Below, piece after piece: positions 1 through 7,137 of a stretch of DNA of 22,278 nucleotides. Position numbers and translations under genes: made by a program. The stretch spans positions 1 to 22,278 of IMG/VR virus record IMGVR_UViG_3300008113_008230. One strand, 5' to 3'. The notes under the pieces are model-generated. The model made no database searches and had not been told where the DNA came from. It worked only from the letters and a program-made list of their open reading frames with translations. The stretch's first letter is position 1, and the number at the start of each line of letters is the position of its first letter. This DNA comes from a virus.

Positions 1-19
1 TGAATTATTACCCACATCG

Positions 20-44
20 GTCAAAATTTCTTAGTATATTTATG
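20..44 (+). promoter_or_regulatory. Putative promoter upstream of the TonB-receptor gene
   Basis: GTCAAAATTT at 20-29 is followed by TATATTTATG at 35-44, which contains the ATATTTAT box (36-43) seen before most gene clusters here. The whole arrangement, with the same spacing, recurs before the FAD oxidoreductase (13579-13603). The TAnnTTT core resembles the Bacteroidota -7 element. Promoter activity is inferred from position and recurrence. Confidence 0.5.
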
Positions 45-104
45 CTTGAAACTAAAAATTTCAATATTGTTACAAAAGTATTATACAAATATACATAACG
101 CTTT

Positions 105-135
105 GAGCGGGGACTTTGTCTCCGCTCTTTTTTTT
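105..135 (+). terminator. Intrinsic terminator in the leader of the receptor gene
   Basis: GAGCGGGGAC (105-114) pairs with GTCTCCGCTC (118-127) around a TTT loop, giving a 10-bp stem with one G-U pair. Eight T residues follow (128-135). This is a textbook Rho-independent terminator. It lies between the promoter-like box at 20-44 and the ATG at 154, so it either ends a short RNA of roughly 85 nt or acts as an attenuator for the receptor. Confidence 0.8.
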
Positions 136-153
136 AACCAAAACAAAACACAG

Positions 154-891
154 ATGAAAAAAGCGATTCTATCGTTACTTCTTTCAGTATCAGTTTTGAT
201 GGGCTTTGGTCAAGTTACCACCTCATCTATTTCTGGTGTTGTTAAGAATGAAAAACAAGAAGTGTTGGCGGGTGCCTCAATACACGTGGTCCACACCCCA
301 ACAGGTACTCAGTACAAAACTGTAACAAATAAGAATGGTGTTTATGCATTGCCTGCAGTTAGAGTAGGTGGTCCATACACAATCCATGCTTCATTTGTTG
401 GATTTAAAAAAGGTGAAGAAATGGATGTAAACGCTCAATTGGGTGTAACTACAAACGTGAACTTTACACTAGTAGATGAGAAATCAACTCTTAAAGAAGT
501 AGTTGTAAGTGGTACAAAATCAGGTTTGTTCTCTAAAGAAAAAACAGGAGCCGCTCAACAATTCACTCGTAGAGAATTACAAAGCATTCCAATTACAGGA
601 GCTAGAACTATCGATGGTATTACAAAGTACAATCCTTTCGGTAATGGTAACTCGTTTGGCGCTCAAGACTCTCGTTTGAATAACTTTACAATTGATGGTT
701 CTCAGTTTAACAACAACTTCGGTTTAGGTTCATCTGCACAAGCAGGTGGTAGAACTGGAGCAAGTGCAATTTCGTTAGACGCGATTGATCAATTACAAGT
801 TAACGTAGCACCATTTGACATTCGTCAATCTGGATTTACAGGTGCTGGTATTAACGCTGTAACAAGATCAGGTACAAATGAAGTTGAATAA
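154..891 (+). CDS. Oar-like TonB-dependent receptor, N-terminal fragment (broken gene)
   Basis: This is the 5' part of an outer-membrane receptor of the Oar / carboxypeptidase-regulatory-like TonB-dependent class, which imports large substrates across the outer membrane. I place the start at ATG 154 because it opens a good signal peptide (MKKAILSLLLSVSVLMGFGQ). An upstream in-frame ATG at 46 would add a leader translated through the terminator hairpin. After the signal peptide comes a carboxypeptidase-regulatory-like beta-sandwich (about residues 25-105, with a GVV...AGASI start and NKNGVYALP) and then a plug domain with RRELQSIP, RLNNFTIDG, LDAIDQLQV and GAGINAVTRSGTNE. The frame closes at TAA 889-891, just where the barrel should begin. 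The barrel continues in another frame from 878. Leucine codons here are mixed (TTG, CTT, TTA, CTA), whereas the 3' fragment strongly prefers TTA. It is unusual cargo for a phage. Confidence 0.8.
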   Translation: MKKAILSLLLSVSVLMGFGQVTTSSISGVVKNEKQEVLAGASIHVVHTPTGTQYKTVTNKNGVYALPAVRVGGPYTIHASFVGFKKGEEMDVNAQLGVTTNVNFTLVDEKSTLKEVVVSGTKSGLFSKEKTGAAQQFTRRELQSIPITGARTIDGITKYNPFGNGNSFGAQDSRLNNFTIDGSQFNNNFGLGSSAQAGGRTGASAISLDAIDQLQVNVAPFDIRQSGFTGAGINAVTRSGTNEVE

Positions 892-3352
892 ATTTGATGA
901 AAAAGTACAAGGTTTCCGTTTAGGTGCTCCAATTATTAAGAATAAATTGTTTATCTTTGGTAACTACGAATCAATTTCAAGAACTGAACCAGGTACAACT
1001 TGGATTTCAACAGGTTCTCCATTAGCAGGTTCTCAAGTAAGTAGACCAACTTTCCAACAATTAACTGATCTTTCTAAATTCATGAAAGAGAAATTTAATT
1101 ATGAAACGGGTCCATTTGAAGGTTATTCTAACACAAACACATCTAATAAATTCTTAGTTCGTGTTGACTGGAATATTAATGCAAATAATAAATTAACTGC
1201 TCGTTATGTGTTCCATAATTCTGAAGCACAAATTGGAATTTCAAATTCACAATCAGCAGGTTTTGGTAACAGAACACAGAATATTAATGCAATGAGTTTC
1301 CAAAATAGTGGTTACACTATTCAGGATAATACTCGTTCAGCGGTATTAGAATTAAACTCTAAGATTTCAAATACATTATACAATAACTTAATTGTATCTT
1401 ATGATAAACAAATTGAGAACAGAGGTTATATGAGCCAAATGTTCCCAACAATTGATATCTTACAAGGCTCAACTACTTTAACTTCAGTTGGATTTGATCC
1501 ATTTACTCCAGGAAACAAATTAGATTACAATACTTTTAATGTAACAAATAACTTAACTAAATATGCTGGTAAGCATACATTGGTTGGTGGTTTTAACTTT
1601 CAAAAGTATCAATCAAATAACTTATTCTTTCCTGCATCAAATGGTGTTTATATTTTTAATAGCTTAGCTGATTTCTATACTGCAGCTAATCAATCATTAG
1701 CTAACGGTGGTAAACCATCTACATTTGCCCCTGCTCGCTTCCAATTCAGATATTCTGCATTGCCTGGAGCAATTGAACCAATGCAAACTTTAAAATCAAA
1801 TAGATTAGATCTATACTTACAAGATGAGTATAATGCAACTAGAGATTTAAAATTAACATTTGGTGTTAGAGCAAATATCATTGATTTCGAAAATACAGCT
1901 TTAGAAAATCCAGCAATCACTGCAATGACATTTGCAAACGGTGAAAAATGGAATACAGGTGTAATGCCTAAAACACAAGTATTGTTTGAACCAAGATTAG
2001 GTTTTAACTACGATGTTAAAGGACAAAAGAAAACACAATTTAGAGGTGGTACTGGTATTTTCACAGGTCGTCCTCCTTATGTGTTCTTATCTAATCAAAT
2101 TGGTAACAATGGTGTATTAACTGGATTTATTGATGTGAGTGGTGCTGCTGCAGCTCAATATGGCTTTACTGCAAATCCTAACAAATATTTTATCCCATCT
2201 ACACCTACGTTACCATCTACATTTGATTTAGCATTAACAGATCCTAACTATAAATTCCCTCAAGTTTGGAAAACTAACTTAGCAGTTGATCAAAAGTTAC
2301 CATTCTTAGGATTAGTAGCAAGTGCTGAATACTTATACAACAAAACACTTAACGCAGTTCATTACTACGAAGCTAACCTAAGAAACCCAGTTGGTACATT
2401 AGGTGGTGTTGATAATAGACCTCGTTTTGGTGGATCTGATGCTACAGTAAGAGTAAACAATAATGTTTCTAGAGCAGCTGTTCTTACAAGTAAAAATGGT
2501 GCATTCCATGAATCATTAACATTGAAATTAGAAAAACCATATTCAAAAGGTTTCTGGGGTTCATTCGCTTGGACAACTGCTAACTCAAAAGACTTTATGA
2601 GTGCAGGTTCAATCGCTAGTGGTTCTTGGCAATCAGCTTTATCAATTGCAGGTAATAACAATTTAGATTTATCATTTGCAGATGCATTTGTTAAAAATAG
2701 ATTTGTTGGTTTATTAGGATATAGAATTGAGTATGGTTCTAAGTATGGTGGTGCTACTACAATTACTTTAGGTTATGTAGGCCAACAAGGTAATCCATTC
2801 TCATATATAGCTGCAGGTGATTTAAATGGTGATAGAGTAAATAACAATGATTTAATTTTTGTACCTAATAAAGGCTCAGATATTAAATTTGCACCATTAA
2901 CTGTTGGTACAAGAGTATACACAGAAGCTGAACAACAAGCAGCATTTGATAAGTTTATTGATCAAGATGAATACTTAAAAACTCGTAGAGGTCAATATGC
3001 TGAAAGAAATGGTGGTTTATTACCATACTTACATAGATTCGATTTATCAGTAGCACAAGATGTGTTTATTAAGATTGCTGGAAAGAGAAATGCTTTCCAA
3101 ATTAGAGCTGATATTTTGAACTTTGGTAATATGGTTGATAATAAGTTCGGTATATCACAAAGAGCAACTGCTCCTCAAATCTTGAACTTTGTAAGCAGAG
3201 ATGCTGTTACAAACGTACCAACATTTAGATTAGCAACTCAAAGATTAACAGATGGTTCTACTATCTTAGCTAGAGATTCATACCAATACAATTCATCAGT
3301 ATTTGATGTATGGTCTGCTCAGTTAGGTATCCGTTATATATTCGGTAGATAG
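878..3352 (+). CDS. Oar-like TonB-dependent receptor, beta-barrel fragment (broken gene)
   Basis: This is the C-terminal beta-barrel part of the receptor begun at 154. It opens in a different frame with KFDEKVQGFRLGAPIIKNKL, the family motif at the plug/barrel boundary. Alternating aromatic-rich strands follow, with DLYLQDEYN, LTFGVRANI, a GD-N-GD-R loop near 2820, and LSVAQDVFIK. The protein ends in LGIRYIFGR, a terminal aromatic strand of the type used for outer-membrane insertion. The first ATG (878) overlaps the previous fragment by 14 nt and there is no signal peptide, so alone it would not reach the outer membrane. In relatives the TRSGTNE motif and this GFR...PIIKNKLF motif are separated by some tens of residues, so I infer that a short segment has been lost along with the frame. 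Whether this is real or an assembly artefact cannot be told here. Clean termination is followed by a hairpin at 3375. Confidence 0.8.
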   Translation: MKLNKFDEKVQGFRLGAPIIKNKLFIFGNYESISRTEPGTTWISTGSPLAGSQVSRPTFQQLTDLSKFMKEKFNYETGPFEGYSNTNTSNKFLVRVDWNINANNKLTARYVFHNSEAQIGISNSQSAGFGNRTQNINAMSFQNSGYTIQDNTRSAVLELNSKISNTLYNNLIVSYDKQIENRGYMSQMFPTIDILQGSTTLTSVGFDPFTPGNKLDYNTFNVTNNLTKYAGKHTLVGGFNFQKYQSNNLFFPASNGVYIFNSLADFYTAANQSLANGGKPSTFAPARFQFRYSALPGAIEPMQTLKSNRLDLYLQDEYNATRDLKLTFGVRANIIDFENTALENPAITAMTFANGEKWNTGVMPKTQVLFEPRLGFNYDVKGQKKTQFRGGTGIFTGRPPYVFLSNQIGNNGVLTGFIDVSGAAAAQYGFTANPNKYFIPSTPTLPSTFDLALTDPNYKFPQVWKTNLAVDQKLPFLGLVASAEYLYNKTLNAVHYYEANLRNPVGTLGGVDNRPRFGGSDATVRVNNNVSRAAVLTSKNGAFHESLTLKLEKPYSKGFWGSFAWTTANSKDFMSAGSIASGSWQSALSIAGNNNLDLSFADAFVKNRFVGLLGYRIEYGSKYGGATTITLGYVGQQGNPFSYIAAGDLNGDRVNNNDLIFVPNKGSDIKFAPLTVGTRVYTEAEQQAAFDKFIDQDEYLKTRRGQYAERNGGLLPYLHRFDLSVAQDVFIKIAGKRNAFQIRADILNFGNMVDNKFGISQRATAPQILNFVSRDAVTNVPTFRLATQRLTDGSTILARDSYQYNSSVFDVWSAQLGIRYIFGR

Positions 3353-3366
3353 TATTATACTTTCTA

Positions 3367-3374
3367 ATATTTAT
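3367..3374 (+). promoter_or_regulatory. ATATTTAT box (candidate late promoter)
   Basis: An exact ATATTTAT lies 14 nt after the receptor stop codon and 41 nt before the kinase ATG at 3416. A second near-copy, CTATTTAT (3400-3407), sits 8 nt before that ATG. Either could serve the downstream operon. Confidence 0.45.
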
Positions 3375-3401
3375 AGGTGGCTTGGCTCGTCCAGGTCACC
3401 T
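3375..3401 (+). terminator. Intergenic hairpin, possible terminator
   Basis: AGGTGGCTTGG (3375-3385) pairs with CCAGGTCACCT (3391-3401) as an 11-bp stem with two G-U pairs and a CTCGT loop. The downstream sequence ATTTATATT is only moderately T-rich, so this is a weak intrinsic terminator at best. It could instead be a processing or stability element between the receptor and the kinase operon. Confidence 0.5.
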
Positions 3402-3415
3402 ATTTATATTCACGT

Positions 3416-4171
3416 ATGATCAAGTTACTAGATTTATTAAAAGAAGCACAAGGTAAACCAAAAGCCATATTCCTGGCTGGCCCCGCTGGTTCTGGTAAAA
3501 CATTTACTTCTGCGCAGTTAATACCGAAAACTTTAACTGTAATTAATGTCGATGACACCTATGAAGAATTACTGAAAGCAGCAGGTTTAGGCATGAAAAT
3601 CGCAGATTTCAATCAAGATCAATTGTCTCAAGCAGCTAAATTAATGGGTCAAGCTCAAAAAGCTACTAAAGAAAAATACGCAGAATTATCTGGAGCTAAA
3701 AAAGATATTATTATAGATGGTACTGGCGCTGCTAGTAAACCACTATTAAAGAAAAAACAAGAATTAGAAGCATTAGGCTACGATACAATGATGGTCATGA
3801 TTTGGGTTTCACCTTATACATCATTAGAACGTAATGCTAGCCGTGATCGTGCATTAGCACCTGCTATTGTTGTTAAAACATGGGCTGGTGTAAATGCTAA
3901 TATTGATAATTACAAACAAGCATTTGGTGATAAATTTGTTTTAATTAACAATGACCCAACAGGTAAAGCAGAATATGATCCTGCTGTTGCTAGAGAAAGA
4001 TTCTTTAAAACAGTTAAAGGTAGTGGTAAGGTTTACACACCAGATGAGAAAGTTAAGCGTGATAAAGAAATATTAGATTTAAATACAGCAATACAAGCAT
4101 TAGTTAAAAGAACACCAGAATTTACATCTATGGAAGATGCTAAATCTAAAATAAATACATTTTTAAAGTAA
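3416..4171 (+). CDS. Zeta-toxin-like P-loop kinase with capsid-targeting-like N-terminus
   Basis: A 251-residue P-loop kinase. It carries a Walker A motif GPAGSGKT (residues 22-29), an NVDD stretch soon after, a lid-like RNASRDRAL segment and a Lys-rich C-terminus. The layout is that of the zeta-toxin family, whose known members phosphorylate UDP-N-acetylglucosamine or other small substrates; the substrate here is unknown. The start at 3416 is chosen over an upstream in-frame ATG (3377) because 3377 lies inside the hairpin and 3416 gives the N-terminus MIKLLDLLKEAQ. That N-terminus matches the short helix ending in (L/I)xE shared by nine proteins in this window, with LKE at 8-10. No antitoxin gene lies beside it. 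The stop overlaps the next start (TAATG), so the two are translationally coupled. I infer packaging in the capsid; the enzymatic class is fairly sure. Confidence 0.75.
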   Translation: MIKLLDLLKEAQGKPKAIFLAGPAGSGKTFTSAQLIPKTLTVINVDDTYEELLKAAGLGMKIADFNQDQLSQAAKLMGQAQKATKEKYAELSGAKKDIIIDGTGAASKPLLKKKQELEALGYDTMMVMIWVSPYTSLERNASRDRALAPAIVVKTWAGVNANIDNYKQAFGDKFVLINNDPTGKAEYDPAVARERFFKTVKGSGKVYTPDEKVKRDKEILDLNTAIQALVKRTPEFTSMEDAKSKINTFLK

Positions 4172-5391
4172 TGAACTTAGGACAATATATAGCAAACGTA
4201 ATATTAGAAGCAGAAGATAAACCAACTATTGCTTTATTTCCAGGTGCTTTTAAACCACCTCACAAAGGTCACTTTGCTGCTGTTAAAAAATTATTAGAGC
4301 AAGCTGATCAAGTAGTTGTTTTAATCTCACCTAAAACACGTGAAGGTGTTACTGCAGATGAAAGTATTGCTATATGGGAATTATATAAGACATTATTAGA
4401 TGGTTCTGTTGAAATAAGAGTTGCTGGTGAAAGCCCTGTTAAAGAAGCTTATAAAGTAGCTGAATCAAATCCAGATACTAATTTTATTTTAGCTTCAGGT
4501 AAAGGTGAAGATGAAAGATTTAAAACAGCAATCGCTAAATTACCTAATGTTAAATCAGTAGATGTAGGTAATTTTGAAGGTACAAATGCAACTGATTTAC
4601 GTGTTGCTTTACAAACAAATAATGAAGACGCAATTAAACAATATCTTCCAGATGGAGTTAATATAGCTGATTTTTTACAAGCATTAAGCAAAAAAATGAA
4701 AGCCAACACAGATGCTACTCCAGTAGATGTTGATTTGCAAGAAAGACAATATCAAAATACAGATGATGCTTATGAATCAATAGTATCAGCAGAGGAAAGT
4801 GAAATTGAACGTGCAGCTCAAGATTTTAATGTTCCTATTCCTGATATGAGATATGCTTTTGTAGCAGGTAATATGGTTGTATTAAGTGATGATATTTGGT
4901 CTAAATTAGAAAATAGTGATTCATATGAAATGTTTAGTAAAGCATTAGGTAAAACACCAAAAGTATTAATGGGTACTTTAAATTTAGGTGTACCTAAACG
5001 CACTACTACAATAAGCGAAGTTAAAAAATTAAACGAAAGCGAAACGGGTACAATAGGAGAATTTATTAAATTTGCAATTAAAAATTTGGGAATACAAAAT
5101 CCTCCTCGTAACTTAGCCCTATCATATGATACTGCTAAAGCAAAGGAAATGAGGAGTTTTGGATATTTTGATCCGAATAGCAATAAAATATGGGTTTACT
5201 GCGGAAATAGAAACATGGGTGATATTTTAAGAACATTAGCACATGAGTTAGTACACCGTAAACAAGACGAAGACGGACGTATTAGTTATGAAAGCGGTAA
5301 AACAGGAAGTGAGATTGAAAATGAGGCGAACGCTAAAGCGGGAGTATTATTACGCGACTTTGGCAAACAACATGAAGAAATTTATCAATAG
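4171..5391 (+). CDS. Nucleotidyltransferase / HExxH metallopeptidase fusion, capsid-targeting-like N-terminus
   Basis: A 406-residue protein with two enzyme-like ends. Residues about 20-170 form a cytidylyltransferase/NMNAT-type Rossmann domain with FPGAFKPPHKGH, in which HKGH is the (H/T)xGH nucleotide-binding motif. Residues about 285-406 form a zincin-like domain with HELVH near residue 359 and a downstream EIENEANAKAG that could supply the third metal ligand. The middle is acidic and contains LQE and LNE tripeptides that could be prohead-protease sites separating the domains. The N-terminus MNLGQYIANVILEAED places ILE at 11-13, the shared capsid-targeting-like pattern. Nucleotidyltransferases with short MKTF-type N-termini are common in T4-like phages. 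The exact nucleotide substrate and protease target are unknown. It overlaps the kinase upstream and is followed after 2 nt by the HAD gene. Confidence 0.75.
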   Translation: MNLGQYIANVILEAEDKPTIALFPGAFKPPHKGHFAAVKKLLEQADQVVVLISPKTREGVTADESIAIWELYKTLLDGSVEIRVAGESPVKEAYKVAESNPDTNFILASGKGEDERFKTAIAKLPNVKSVDVGNFEGTNATDLRVALQTNNEDAIKQYLPDGVNIADFLQALSKKMKANTDATPVDVDLQERQYQNTDDAYESIVSAEESEIERAAQDFNVPIPDMRYAFVAGNMVVLSDDIWSKLENSDSYEMFSKALGKTPKVLMGTLNLGVPKRTTTISEVKKLNESETGTIGEFIKFAIKNLGIQNPPRNLALSYDTAKAKEMRSFGYFDPNSNKIWVYCGNRNMGDILRTLAHELVHRKQDEDGRISYESGKTGSEIENEANAKAGVLLRDFGKQHEEIYQ

Positions 5392-5393
5392 TT

Positions 5394-5861
5394 ATGTATA
5401 TTATTTATTGTGACATGGATGGTGTCCTTGTCGATTTTGAAAAAGGTTATTACGATATAACTGGTGTATCCACTAAACAATTTGTTAAGGGTGATAATGC
5501 ATTTTGGGAACCAATAGATGCTGAAGGTTCATCATTTTGGGCTAATCTACCTTGGATGCCTGATGGGCAAGAGTTATGGCGTTATATTAAAAAATATAAA
5601 CCAAATATTTTATCGTCTCCTTCTCGTAGTGCAACATCTAAAGTAGGTAAAGAAGCATGGTTGAAAATGCATCTACAAAATAGTTATAAAAAAGCTTACT
5701 TTTATGTAAGACATCAAAAACAATTATTTGCTGGTGAAAATCGTATATTAATTGACGATTTACCAAATACAATTGATGAATGGAATGCTAAAGGTGGTAT
5801 TGGTATATTACATACCTCAGCAGCAAACACAATAAAAGAACTTAAAAAATTAGGGTTATAA
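5394..5861 (+). CDS. HAD-superfamily 5'(3')-deoxyribonucleotidase-like protein
   Basis: A 155-residue HAD phosphatase. Motif I is DMDGVLVDF (residues 7-15), with the two catalytic aspartates D7 and D9. ILSSPS is a plausible motif II. RHQKQLFAGE followed by RILIDD supplies the lysine and acidic pair of motifs III/IV. The length and DMDGVLVDF fit 5'-nucleotidases of the NT5C type, which dephosphorylate nucleoside monophosphates, though other small phosphomonoesters are possible. It lacks the capsid-targeting-like N-terminus of its neighbours, so it probably works in the cytoplasm of the infected cell. It is packed tightly between the nucleotidyltransferase (2-nt gap) and the zinc-ribbon gene (TAATG overlap). 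Confidence 0.8.
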   Translation: MYIIYCDMDGVLVDFEKGYYDITGVSTKQFVKGDNAFWEPIDAEGSSFWANLPWMPDGQELWRYIKKYKPNILSSPSRSATSKVGKEAWLKMHLQNSYKKAYFYVRHQKQLFAGENRILIDDLPNTIDEWNAKGGIGILHTSAANTIKELKKLGL

Positions 5862-6442
5862 TGAGTGAATCACAATTACAACGTGAATTTAAGGAACGCG
5901 ACGTACAACGTATGCGTAATATTATTAAAAAAGATTATACTGCTAAAACCACTACTCAAGTTGGTTATACTAAAGCTTATGTTGATCATAAAGAAGGTGA
6001 TGTTTGGGAAGAAGATGGCAAAAAATGGACTCTAAAAAATGGTATCAAACAATCAGTGACTCGTTTTGATTCATTAAAAAAAGCAATATCTTTACCTATA
6101 TCATGTCCTAAATGTGGTAAAGGTATGAAATCAACTACTTTAAATAAAAAAATGTGGCCTATACATAAGATGTGTTTTGATTGTGTAATTACAATGGAAA
6201 CTGAATTAAAGCGCCAAGGTAAGTTTGAGGAATATGTTTATGAATTAACTACACGAGGTATTAAAACTTATATTAAAGATTTAGAAGATGCATTATTAGA
6301 CATGGCCTCTGAAAGTAATGAAAGTTTTGTAACTGAAGCGGGCGATGTTGAAAAATGGGCTGGTAAAGGAATAGACAATAATAAACTCACCCAAGACCTA
6401 CAGGAATACATTCAAAAATTGAAGGACCACGTTAATTCTTAA
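5861..6442 (+). CDS. Zinc-ribbon phage protein of unknown function
   Basis: A 193-residue protein with a CPKCGKGM pair and a CFDC pair about 28 residues later, a likely four-cysteine zinc ribbon (about residues 82-115). Before it comes GDVWEEDGKKWTLKNGIKQ, a segment I associate with conserved proteins of T4-like environmental phages, and after it a helical, charged C-terminal half ending in DLQEYIQKLKDH. The N-terminus is charged and helical but has no (L/I)xE signal. I cannot assign a function; nucleic-acid or protein binding through the ribbon is the simplest guess. It overlaps the HAD stop (TAATG) and ends the first tight operon, since a candidate promoter box starts right at its stop codon. 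Confidence 0.6.
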   Translation: MSESQLQREFKERDVQRMRNIIKKDYTAKTTTQVGYTKAYVDHKEGDVWEEDGKKWTLKNGIKQSVTRFDSLKKAISLPISCPKCGKGMKSTTLNKKMWPIHKMCFDCVITMETELKRQGKFEEYVYELTTRGIKTYIKDLEDALLDMASESNESFVTEAGDVEKWAGKGIDNNKLTQDLQEYIQKLKDHVNS

Positions 6443-6449
6443 TATTTAT
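6442..6449 (+). promoter_or_regulatory. ATATTTAT box (candidate late promoter)
   Basis: An exact ATATTTAT begins on the last base of the zinc-ribbon stop codon and lies 22 nt before ATG 6472. Same sequence and similar spacing as the boxes at 10569, 15926 and 19267. Confidence 0.5.
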
Positions 6450-6471
6450 TGGTAATCATCTTGTATAATAA

Positions 6472-6756
6472 ATGAATGCCGATAATATTTACACCGTACT
6501 AATGACAGCCATTACCGTTCTTGGTAGTGCTGCTGCTTTCCGATTCTATGAAAAAAAATCAATGCGCAAAGAACGTGATGAAGACTTTATTCGTCATGAC
6601 TGTAAAGATCGTATTGCTAAATTAGAAGCCTTATTAGCATCTTCATCAAAAGAAAAAGATGAAATGCGCACTCAAATACTTGAATTAGTAGCTGAAGTAG
6701 CGGCATTAAGAACTGAAATCAAATATTTGACTGATCGTAATAAATCTAGTATATGA
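6472..6756 (+). CDS. Small membrane-anchored coiled-coil protein
   Basis: A 94-residue protein with one N-terminal membrane helix (about residues 5-25, YTVLMTAITVLGSAAAFRFY), a basic stop-transfer (KKSMRKERDED) and a coiled coil (about 47-88, LEALLASSSKEKDEMRTQILELVAEVAALRTEI). This topology resembles small phage lysis-related or inner-membrane spanin-like proteins, but there is no specific signature and no neighbouring endolysin in the window. It is the first gene after a candidate promoter, and its stop overlaps the next start (ATGA). A role in the inner membrane is likely; lysis is only a guess. Confidence 0.55.
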   Translation: MNADNIYTVLMTAITVLGSAAAFRFYEKKSMRKERDEDFIRHDCKDRIAKLEALLASSSKEKDEMRTQILELVAEVAALRTEIKYLTDRNKSSI

Positions 6757-7136
6757 TAAAATTATTAGAACTTCTTGAAGAAGAAGAAATATTAGAATAC
6801 GATGTTGAAAATGAACAAGATATAAGAGAATTTATTGAGTTCATGGAATCGTATCAACAAGAGCTTAACGAAGCTGATTGTGATTGTTTGCTTGAAGCTA
6901 AGTATCAAGGTCGCACTGTGCCATTAGGTAAACCAATGCGTGGTGATAGTAAGAAATTTAAGGTGTATGTTAAAAATCCTCAGACAGGTAAAGTTGTAAA
7001 AGTTAACTTTGGTGCTAAAGGAATGAACATCAAGAAAAATAATCCTAAACGCCGCGCTGCCTTTAGAGCAAGACATAATTGTAAAAACCCAGGACCACGT
7101 ACTAAAGCTAGATATTGGTCTTGTAGAAAATGGTAA
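6753..7136 (+). CDS. Head-associated basic protein with acidic, cleavable-looking propeptide
   Basis: A 127-residue protein sharply divided in two. Residues 1-48 are very acidic and begin MIKLLELLEEEE, with (L/I)xE tripeptides at 8-10 (LEE), 38-40 (LNE, followed by A) and 46-48 (LLE, followed by A). Residues 49-127 are strongly basic, with KFKVYVKNPQTGKVVKVNFG, then NPKRRAAFRARHNC and a C-terminal ARYWSCRKW. I recognise this basic part as typical of small conserved proteins encoded near head genes in T4-like marine phages. Cleavage at LLE/A would release a compact basic, Cys-containing protein suited to bind packaged DNA. The start overlaps the upstream stop (ATGA). The processing is inference from the T4 gp21 (L/I)xE rule. 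Confidence 0.6.
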   Translation: MIKLLELLEEEEILEYDVENEQDIREFIEFMESYQQELNEADCDCLLEAKYQGRTVPLGKPMRGDSKKFKVYVKNPQTGKVVKVNFGAKGMNIKKNNPKRRAAFRARHNCKNPGPRTKARYWSCRKW

Positions 7137-7137
7137 T

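Noticed and set aside
4818-5183. Minus-strand frame of 121 codons
   Set aside because: It overlaps the linker and peptidase part of the nucleotidyltransferase fusion, whose HELVH and flanking motifs establish the + strand reading.
6472-6756. Definite holin or spanin call for the small membrane protein
   Set aside because: Only topology supports it; there is no endolysin nearby and no family signature.
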